NCBI GenBank assembly: GCA_018065225.1
Contig: JAGHTS010000110.1
Coordinates: 1 to 9,914, forward strand
DNA length: 9,914 nt
Reading direction: 5' to 3'
DNA from: Candidatus Phascolarctobacterium caballi
Lineage (GTDB): Bacteria; Bacillota; Negativicutes; Acidaminococcales; Acidaminococcaceae
A program made the position numbers and the translations under genes. Shown here one piece after another: positions 5,192 to 9,914 of this stretch; position 1 is the stretch's first letter; the number at the start of each line of letters is the position of its first letter. The notes beneath the pieces are model-generated. The model worked only from the letters and a program-made list of their open reading frames with translations. It made no database searches and was not told where the DNA came from.

Positions 5192-5824
5192 TTATTTTTC
5201 CATTAAAGTTTGTTGTGCAATTTGCATCAAGTTCATCACAACCCAATATAACACCAATCCTGCAGGGAAGCTGATAGAAATATAGCCAATGAACAAAGGC
5301 ATAAAATAAGTCATCATTTTAGTGTTCAAAGGACTTTTTCCTGCTCCCGGTGACGGCATAGATTGTTTGCTGGTAATGAAAGTGGTTAATGCGCTTAACA
5401 CCGGCAAAACATACCATGGGTCAGGATTGCTGATTGTTTCCATCCATAAGAAATTGGCAGGACCCACATACTGAAAATCACGTATGCCGTAAAAAATGCC
5501 AATCATAATGGGAAACTGGATTAAAAGAGGCAAACAACCGCTTAAAGGATTGATATGCATCTTTTTATACAAATTTGCCAATTCATAATTCATGCGTTCT
5601 TTGTCGTCTTTGTATTTGGTACGGATTTCGTCCATCATAGGTTGGATTTTCATCATATCCTTCATGGACTGAATCTGTTTTTGGGTCAAAGGCCACAGAA
5701 TTATTTTGACAACTATTGTCATAATAATGATGGCTAAACCATAGTTTGCCACACCCGCCGCACTGGTCAGGTTGTAAAAAAATGCCAGTGCCTGTTGTAC
5801 TACTTCGCTCAAAAAGTCAAAAAT
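5192..5824 (-). CDS. yidC: YidC/Oxa1-family membrane protein insertase, probably starting at an ATT codon
   Basis: The product is about 210 residues and inserts and folds proteins in the cytoplasmic membrane, with or without SecYEG. Counting from the first in-frame TTG (5812), hydrophobic segments lie near 24-40 (YGLAIIIMTIVVKIILWPL), 93-110 (CLPLLIQFPIMIGIFYGI), 130-147, and two close together at 166-200. The positively charged loop after the first segment (QKQIQSMKDMMKIQPMM) is typical. No signal peptide or lipobox is seen, and there is no large external domain. The position of the functionally important TM1 arginine is Lys36. Start choice: AAGGAGGG (5831-5838) lies 19 bases from the TTG but exactly seven from an in-frame ATT at 5824, and an in-frame TAA at 5837-5839 blocks anything further upstream. 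Starting at ATT adds four residues (read as M-F-D-F), giving an N-terminus MFDFLSEVVQQ. I favour ATT; if wrong, the gene runs 5192-5812. Confidence 0.85.
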   Translation of the reverse strand: MFDFLSEVVQQALAFFYNLTSAAGVANYGLAIIIMTIVVKIILWPLTQKQIQSMKDMMKIQPMMDEIRTKYKDDKERMNYELANLYKKMHINPLSGCLPLLIQFPIMIGIFYGIRDFQYVGPANFLWMETISNPDPWYVLPVLSALTTFITSKQSMPSPGAGKSPLNTKMMTYFMPLFIGYISISFPAGLVLYWVVMNLMQIAQQTLMEK

Positions 5825-5830
5825 TTTAAT

Positions 5831-5838
5831 CCCTCCTT
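5831..5838 (-). promoter_or_regulatory. Ribosome binding site that decides the yidC start
   Basis: AAGGAGGG on the minus strand is close to a perfect Shine-Dalgarno sequence. Its AGGAGG core (5832-5837) is followed by seven bases and then ATT (5824-5822). No ATG, GTG or TTG lies at a usable distance in the yidC frame; the first such codon is TTG at 5812, 19 bases away. Confidence 0.75.
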
Positions 5839-5842
5839 AATC

Positions 5843-6055
5843 TCAAGGAACGGGGTCATACCCACCCGGGTTAAAGGGATGACAGCGACAAATTCTCTTC
5901 AAAGTCAACCATCCGCCTTTAACGGCACCATACTTTGTAACCGCCTCGATGCCATAGGCGCTGCAAGTTGGATAAAACCTGCACTTGGGGGGTAAACAGG
6001 GTGATATAAAAATTTGGTATAACCGTATAGCGGCTATTAAAAATTTTTTAGCCAT
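5843..6055 (-). CDS. yidD: Membrane protein insertion efficiency factor YidD
   Basis: The 70-residue product shows the whole YidD signature: an N-terminal amphipathic/hydrophobic helix (LIAAIRLYQIFISP), the conserved CRFYPTCSAYGIEAV, then KGGWLTLKRICRCHPFNPGGYDPVP. Length and the Cys/Pro/Gly pattern match the family. YidD is a small membrane-associated helper of YidC-dependent insertion. The ATG at 6055 overlaps the rnpA stop by 8 bp (ATGGCTAA), and no good Shine-Dalgarno is seen, so translation is probably coupled to rnpA. yidC follows after a short gap. Confidence 0.95.
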   Translation of the reverse strand: MAKKFLIAAIRLYQIFISPCLPPKCRFYPTCSAYGIEAVTKYGAVKGGWLTLKRICRCHPFNPGGYDPVP

Positions 6056-6407
6056 TTGCGTTCTCGTTCAAAATTTTGGCACGCCGGCACAAGTCCAGCA
6101 AAGCCGTTTCGTAAGTCGCCAAGTTTGCACGTACCAGCTTGTTGCGTGCCACCCAAATAAGGTGATAACCGGCTTGGATTTCGGTGCGGTGATGGCGAAA
6201 TGCCTCCCGCATCATCCGTTTGACATGATTGCGTACCACTGCGTTGCCAAGTTTTTTTCCTGCCGCCAAACCTATTTGCAAACCCTCACCTTTTAAGATG
6301 TAAAGTACTGCCAATGAATTTGCCAAGCACTTGCCACGCTTGTACACAAACTGAAAATGTCTGCTTTTCTTCAGTTTATTGCTTTTGGGAAAACTAAAAT
6401 TATGCAA
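6048..6407 (-). CDS. rnpA: Ribonuclease P protein component
   Basis: The product is 119 residues from the TTG at 6407: MHNFSFPKSNKLKKSRHFQF... The conserved RNR motif is plain at about 51-71 (KKLGNAVVRNHVKRMMREAFR), as is the aromatic segment FQFVYKRGK (18-26). It binds RNase P RNA and supports 5' maturation of tRNA precursors. A GTG at 6419 would give four extra residues, but its following bases are the GGAGG ribosome binding site itself (6413-6417). That site lies five bases before the TTG, which also gives the usual family N-terminus, so TTG is preferred. It lies between rpmH and yidD. A terminator-like hairpin just upstream (6421-6448) probably lowers its expression relative to L34. Confidence 0.95.
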   Translation of the reverse strand: MHNFSFPKSNKLKKSRHFQFVYKRGKCLANSLAVLYILKGEGLQIGLAAGKKLGNAVVRNHVKRMMREAFRHHRTEIQAGYHLIWVARNKLVRANLATYETALLDLCRRAKILNENANG

Positions 6408-6420
6408 ATCAACCTCCACG

Positions 6421-6448
6421 AAAAAAATAGACCACTATTGCGGTCTAT
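6421..6448 (-). terminator. Attenuator-like intrinsic terminator between rpmH and rnpA
   Basis: On the minus strand ATAGACC (6442-6448) pairs with GGTCTAT (6427-6433) over 7 bp with an 8-base loop, followed at once by a run of T (6421-6426). It starts eight bases after the rpmH stop and ends just before the rnpA ribosome binding site. The stem is short, so partial termination is likely; rnpA, yidD, yidC and jag have no other obvious promoter. Confidence 0.65.
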
Positions 6449-6456
6449 AATTTCTG

Positions 6457-6591
6457 TTAAGCAGAAAGTTGATGTCTGCCCTTAGCGCGTCTTGCTTTTA
6501 AAACTTTACGACCGTGCAAAGTTTTCATTCTTTCCCTGAAACCATGTGTATGTTTCCTGCGATGATTATTCGGTTGAAATGTCCGTTTCAT
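6457..6591 (-). CDS. rpmH: 50S ribosomal protein L34
   Basis: Translating the minus strand from the ATG at 6591 gives a 44-residue, very basic protein that begins MKRTFQPNNHRRKHTHGFRE and ends KARRAKGRHQLSA. This is the complete canonical L34. It is a structural protein of the large ribosomal subunit. AAGGAGG (6601-6607) lies nine bases upstream of the ATG. It is the first gene of the rpmH-rnpA-yidD-yidC-jag unit. In many bacteria dnaA lies upstream in divergent orientation; here the divergent neighbour is a sugar-nucleotide dehydratase gene. Confidence 0.97.
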   Translation of the reverse strand: MKRTFQPNNHRRKHTHGFRERMKTLHGRKVLKARRAKGRHQLSA

Positions 6592-6672
6592 AACCAAATC
6601 CCTCCTTCTCAAGCTGTAATTTATTCTTCGCAAGTGAAGAGCCCTGCGGAATACTTTTAATGATGCTTGTAT

Positions 6673-6701
6673 ATTATATGTAATAAATTAATGGTAGTCA
6701 A
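6673..6701 (-). promoter_or_regulatory. Strong promoter of the rpmH unit
   Basis: On the minus strand TTGACT (6696-6701) and TATAAT (6673-6678) are separated by 17 bp, near consensus. Transcription would start around 6665, giving a leader of about 75 nt. The leader contains a small hairpin, TCTTC...GAAGA (6625-6640, 5-bp stem); I see no known leader element in it. Confidence 0.8.
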
Positions 6702-6727
6702 GAAAAATTTAATAGGCATTATTAAGT

Positions 6728-6758
6728 TTGCACGAAAAATAAAGTTTTGTGATATAAT
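6728..6758 (+). promoter_or_regulatory. Promoter of the dTDP-glucose dehydratase gene
   Basis: An extended -10, TGATATAAT (-10 box 6753-6758), is preceded by a weak -35 candidate TTGCAC (6728-6733) at a long 19-bp spacing. Extended -10 promoters tolerate poor -35 boxes. The predicted leader is under 20 nt. It lies back to back with the rpmH promoter. Confidence 0.6.
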
Positions 6759-6782
6759 TTATTAAATATAGTGGGGTGAATT

Positions 6783-7775
6783 ATGAATATTATTGTTACA
6801 GGCGGAGCCGGCTTTATTGGCTCAAATTTTATATACCATATGCGGGTGGTACATCCTGATTACCGCATTATTTGTCTGGATAAATTGACTTATGCGGGAA
6901 ATATTGAAACATTGCGTCCGATTATGAACGAAACAAATTTCCGTTTTGTCAAAGAAGATATTTGTAACCGTGAGGCAGTATATAAACTGTTTGAGGAAGA
7001 ACATCCTGATATTGTAGTCAATTTTGCTGCAGAAAGCCATGTTGACCGCAGTATTCTTGACCCGTCCGTATTTTTACAGACCAATATTATTGGCACAGGT
7101 GTGCTGATGGATGCCTGCCGCAAATATGGAATTACCCGCTATCATCAAGTTTCTACTGACGAAGTGTATGGTGATTTGCCTTTGGACAGACCGGATTTGT
7201 TTTTTACGGAAACAACCCCGTTGCACACTTCCAGCCCGTACAGCAGCAGCAAAGCAGGGGCAGATTTATTGGTTATGGCATATTACCGTACTTACGACCT
7301 GCCTGTAACTATCAGCCGTTGCAGTAATAACTATGGTCCTTATCATTTTCCCGAAAAACTTATTCCTTTGATGATTACCAATGCTTTGGCAGACAAACCA
7401 TTACCGGTTTACGGCAAAGGTGAAAATGTCAGAGATTGGCTGTATGTGCTTGACCATTGCAAAGCCATTGATTTGGTAATACACAAAGGCAAGGTGGGCG
7501 AAGTTTATAACATTGGCGGGCATAATGAAATGCGAAATATTGATATTGTCAAACTGATTTGCAAAGAATTGGGCAAACCGGAATCATTAATAACTTTTGT
7601 AACCGACCGTAAGGGACATGATATGCGGTATGCCATTGACCCGACTAAAATACATAATGAACTTGGCTGGTTGCCGGAAACAAAATTTGCAGACGGCATT
7701 AAAAAAACAATTAAATGGTATTTGGAAAATGAACAATGGTGGCTGCCATTATTAAAAAGAAGTGCGTTGGTTTAA
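6783..7775 (+). CDS. rfbB: dTDP-glucose 4,6-dehydratase
   Basis: The 330-residue product is an extended short-chain dehydrogenase/reductase. It has the NAD-binding TGGAGFIGS (6-14), DKLTYAGN (33-40), AAESHVDRS (82-90), the dehydratase-specific STDEVYG (124-130; Asp126 and Glu127 are the expected acid/base pair), and the catalytic YSSSK (Tyr153, Lys157). SRCSNNYGPYHFPEKLIP (178-195) and GENVRDWLYV (213-222) are the substrate-binding blocks that set RmlB/RfbB apart from general epimerases. The reaction is dTDP-glucose to dTDP-4-keto-6-deoxyglucose, the second step to dTDP-rhamnose and other deoxysugars for surface glycans. The other rml genes are not beside it, so it stands alone in this window. 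The GGGGTGA ribosome binding site lies just before the ATG. The last codons (SALV) are encoded by the left arm of the terminator hairpin, and the TAA lies in its loop. Confidence 0.95.
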   Translation: MNIIVTGGAGFIGSNFIYHMRVVHPDYRIICLDKLTYAGNIETLRPIMNETNFRFVKEDICNREAVYKLFEEEHPDIVVNFAAESHVDRSILDPSVFLQTNIIGTGVLMDACRKYGITRYHQVSTDEVYGDLPLDRPDLFFTETTPLHTSSPYSSSKAGADLLVMAYYRTYDLPVTISRCSNNYGPYHFPEKLIPLMITNALADKPLPVYGKGENVRDWLYVLDHCKAIDLVIHKGKVGEVYNIGGHNEMRNIDIVKLICKELGKPESLITFVTDRKGHDMRYAIDPTKIHNELGWLPETKFADGIKKTIKWYLENEQWWLPLLKRSALV

Positions 7776-7791
7776 CCAACGCACTCTTTTT
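7761..7791. terminator. Bidirectional terminator of rfbB and ligA, overlapping the rfbB 3' end
   Basis: AGTGCGTTGG (7761-7770) pairs with CCAACGCACT (7776-7785) around a TTTAA loop that contains most of the rfbB TAA (7773-7775). CTTTTTAT follows on the plus strand; on the minus strand the stem is followed by TCTTTTTAAT. It can therefore stop both convergent genes; the ligA stop codon lies about 18 bp to the right. Confidence 0.88.
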
Positions 7792-7803
7792 ATCCTATGC
7801 AAT

Positions 7804-9831
7804 TTATTTGTTTTTTAATAATCTTAAAAACTCTGTTTCGTCAATAACTTTTACACCAAGTTCCTGTGCTTTGGTAAGTTTGCTGCCCGCCTCAGCACCG
7901 GCGATTACATAATCAGTTTTTTTGGAAACGGAGTTGGAACACTTTGCACCAACATCTATTGCCATTTGCTGTGCTTCACTCCTGCCCAATGTGGGCATTG
8001 TACCAGTAAATACCAAAGTTTTGCCAAAGAAAGGATGAGTGTTGTCAGTTTGTTTTTGTACATATTGCATATTCACCCCGGCGGCTTGAAGTCGCTCCAA
8101 TAAATCTAAATTGGCAGGATTGGCGAACCATGTAACAATAGATTCGGCAATGGTGGCGCCAATATCTTCAATTTCTGCCAATTCTTTGGTTGTTGCCTGT
8201 GTAAGTTTTTCCATTGATCCAAAATGTACTGCCAACAAATGGGCACCCCTTGCCCCCACGTGACGGATGCCCAAGGCAAAAAGCAATTTATCCAATTCAT
8301 TCTGTTTGGAATTTTGAATGGCGGTAATTAAATTATCTGCTGACTTTGCTCCCATTCTGTCCAACTCTAAAATATCTTCACGGGTTAGGGTGTACAGGTC
8401 TGCGGCATCACGGATTTTTTTGCTGTCAATCAGTTGGTTTAAGACGGCCGGCCCACACCCGTCAATATTCATGGCATCACGACTGGCAAAGTGGATAAGC
8501 CCTTCTCTGCCCAATGCAGGACAGTGGGGATTGGTACAACGGATGGCGGCTTCAGTTCCTTGCCGTTCCGCTTTCCAGCCACACTCGGGGCAGGTATTGG
8601 GAATAACAACTTCTGTTTCCGTGCCATTGCGTTTGTCAGCCACTACCCGTAAAACTTCGGGGATAATTTCGGCGGCTTTATTAATGATAACCTTGTCACC
8701 GATGCGAATGTCTTTGGCTTTGATAAAGTCCTCGTTGTGCAAGGTGGCACGGCTGACGGTACTGCCGCTTAATTTGACAGGGGTCAGTACTGCTGTTGGA
8801 GTCAGGACACCCGTTCTGCCCACACTCCATTCAATACTTTCCAAAGTGGTTTCCGCTTGCTCGGGCGGGTATTTAAAAGCGATTGCCCAGCGGGGGTCTT
8901 TGCCTGTAGCACCTAAAATTTTTTGCTCATATACTGCATTTAATTTTAATACTGCACCATCCGTGTCGTAGGGCAAGTTTTGTCGTTTTTCATTAAAATC
9001 TTGAATAAATTTTATGGCCTCGTTAATGTTTTGCACCAAAGTTATATCTTGGCAGGTTTGGAAACCATAGTGCCTTAAAAGTTCAACATTACCCCATTGG
9101 GTATCGGTTGTGCCGTCCGCAATCAGATAAGCAAAAAAACTTAAATTGCGGTTGGCAGTAACTTTGGGGTCAAGCTGGCGTAAAGAGCCGGCGGCAGCGT
9201 TACGGGGGTTGGCAAACTCACTTTCGCCATGTTCCGTCCGTTGCCCGTTAAGCAGGGCGAAGGCCTTGCGGGGCATATATACTTCGCCACGCACATCCAA
9301 TAGGGCAGGGGGTTTTTCACCCTCTGCCAATTTTAATTTTAAAGGTACAGCACGAATGGTACGTACATTAGCGGTTACATTTTCACCCGTGACGCCATCA
9401 CCACGGGTTGCTGCTTGCACCAACACGCCATCTTTGTAAATTAAAGAACAAGCCAAGCCGTCAATTTTTGGCTCCATTACATATTCTATTTTGCTGTTCT
9501 GTGGTAGTCCTTCTTTAACCCGTGTATCAAAGGCACGCAATTCCTCCGCACTAAAAGCATTGCTTAAACTTAATAAGGGTTTAAGATGTTTGACTTCTGT
9601 AAATTGAGGGTTGGCATAGCCGCCCACCCGTTGGGTGGGGGAGTCATTTGGCACCGCATCGGGATATGCCGCTTCAATTTCCCGCAGGCGGATGTTCAGA
9701 CGGTCATATTCCGCATCGGTGATTTCCGGTGCGTCTAAGACGTAATATAAATATTCATGATGCCTGATTTCCTGCCGAAGTTTTTCGGCTTCTTTTAATA
9801 GTTCTTCCCGTTCGTCATTAAAAAGGTTCAT
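7804..9831 (-). CDS. ligA: NAD-dependent DNA ligase LigA
   Basis: The 675-residue product is full length and seals nicks in duplex DNA during replication and repair, using NAD+. Domains in order: Ia (about 1-70, with YYVLDAPEITDAEYD), the NAD-adenylation domain with the nucleotide-accepting lysine Lys122 in the K-I-D-G motif, and motifs RGE (181-183), FANPRNAAAGSLRQLD (206-221) and DGAVLKL (291-297). The OB fold follows (about 325-400, VGRTGVLTP). A four-Cys zinc finger comes next (C414, C417, C432, C437), then helix-hairpin-helix repeats (about 445-585). A C-terminal BRCT domain (about 597-675, GKTLVFTGTM...) ends the protein. All expected catalytic residues are visible and nothing is truncated. 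AAGGAGC lies upstream of the ATG. The usual pcrA/uvrD and gatCAB partners would lie outside the window if present. Confidence 0.98.
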   Translation of the reverse strand: MNLFNDEREELLKEAEKLRQEIRHHEYLYYVLDAPEITDAEYDRLNIRLREIEAAYPDAVPNDSPTQRVGGYANPQFTEVKHLKPLLSLSNAFSAEELRAFDTRVKEGLPQNSKIEYVMEPKIDGLACSLIYKDGVLVQAATRGDGVTGENVTANVRTIRAVPLKLKLAEGEKPPALLDVRGEVYMPRKAFALLNGQRTEHGESEFANPRNAAAGSLRQLDPKVTANRNLSFFAYLIADGTTDTQWGNVELLRHYGFQTCQDITLVQNINEAIKFIQDFNEKRQNLPYDTDGAVLKLNAVYEQKILGATGKDPRWAIAFKYPPEQAETTLESIEWSVGRTGVLTPTAVLTPVKLSGSTVSRATLHNEDFIKAKDIRIGDKVIINKAAEIIPEVLRVVADKRNGTETEVVIPNTCPECGWKAERQGTEAAIRCTNPHCPALGREGLIHFASRDAMNIDGCGPAVLNQLIDSKKIRDAADLYTLTREDILELDRMGAKSADNLITAIQNSKQNELDKLLFALGIRHVGARGAHLLAVHFGSMEKLTQATTKELAEIEDIGATIAESIVTWFANPANLDLLERLQAAGVNMQYVQKQTDNTHPFFGKTLVFTGTMPTLGRSEAQQMAIDVGAKCSNSVSKKTDYVIAGAEAGSKLTKAQELGVKVIDETEFLRLLKNK

Positions 9832-9857
9832 GGTTGCTCCTTATGTGAATGCATTGA

Positions 9858-9892
9858 ATTATAAATCAAAAGTTTTTGATGTAGTTATTATA
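9858..9892 (-). promoter_or_regulatory. Possible ligA promoter region
   Basis: On the minus strand two TATAAT boxes occur, at 9887-9892 and at 9858-9863. The -35 of the first would lie at the window edge and cannot be judged; the second lacks a convincing -35. Between them is a small inverted repeat, ATCAAAA (9865-9871) and TTTTGAT (9874-9880). Which box is used is unclear. Confidence 0.35.
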
Positions 9893-9914
9893 CAACACTA
9901 CTACACATAAATGT

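Noticed and set aside
6408..6419. GTG start for rnpA at 6419.
   Set aside because: The codons directly after the GTG are the GGAGG ribosome binding site for the TTG at 6407, which gives the standard RnpA N-terminus.
6592..6782. Replication origin between rpmH and the divergent gene.
   Set aside because: This is where dnaA/oriC often lies, but no cluster of DnaA boxes or AT-rich repeats was recognised; the stretch is explained by two promoters and a leader.
8318..8971. Long plus-strand open frame opposite ligA.
   Set aside because: Antisense shadow of a certain ligA coding region with no ribosome binding site or known domain.

Overview
The window is about 9.9 kb of bacterial chromosome. It is moderately AT-rich, with short intergenic gaps, AGGAGG-type ribosome binding sites and compact hairpin terminators. 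The core is the conserved rpmH-rnpA-yidD-yidC-jag cluster with mnmE, mostly on the minus strand. YidC is short (about 206-210 aa) and lacks the large periplasmic domain of proteobacterial YidC, and it is followed by a Jag/KhpB RNA-binding protein. This points to Bacillota (Firmicutes). Negativicutes (Phascolarctobacterium/Acidaminococcus-like) is my best guess, from general impression only.

Layout. 1-995 (+): C-terminal part of an AAA/DUF4143 ATPase, cut by the window edge. 996-1237: non-coding, with two strong palindromes, one a likely bidirectional terminator. 1238-1853 (-): a relB-relE type toxin-antitoxin pair with its own promoter and a probable operator. 1854-2284: non-coding and unusually rich in perfect 16-bp palindromes. 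2285-3652 (-): mnmE. 3822-4388 (+): a QueD/PTPS-family protein with an extra C-terminal zinc ribbon, with its own promoter. 4383-4444: a 29-bp-stem bidirectional terminator that contains the stop codons of both queD-like and jag. 4439-6591 (-): jag, yidC, yidD, rnpA and rpmH, transcribed from a strong promoter upstream of rpmH. 6783-7775 (+): dTDP-glucose 4,6-dehydratase. 7804-9831 (-): ligA, sharing a bidirectional terminator with the dehydratase.

How the genes work together. rpmH encodes ribosomal protein L34 and rnpA the protein part of RNase P. yidD and yidC act in membrane protein insertion, and Jag/KhpB is an RNA-binding regulator commonly encoded next to yidC. MnmE modifies the tRNA wobble uridine. 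The queD-like gene sits between jag and mnmE in the opposite orientation and separates mnmE from its usual operon. The usual upstream partner dnaA and downstream partner mnmG are not in their expected places, so this is a rearranged version of the origin-proximal cluster. The dehydratase (dTDP-sugar synthesis) and ligA (replication and repair) are separate units.

Most notable points: a probable AUU start codon for yidC; a probable leaderless mnmE mRNA; a QueD homologue lacking the usual catalytic cysteine; the palindrome cluster between relBE and mnmE; and terminators fused to stop codons. I did not find convincing evidence of a completely new multi-gene system. The palindrome-rich 1964-2144 region is the least explained stretch.
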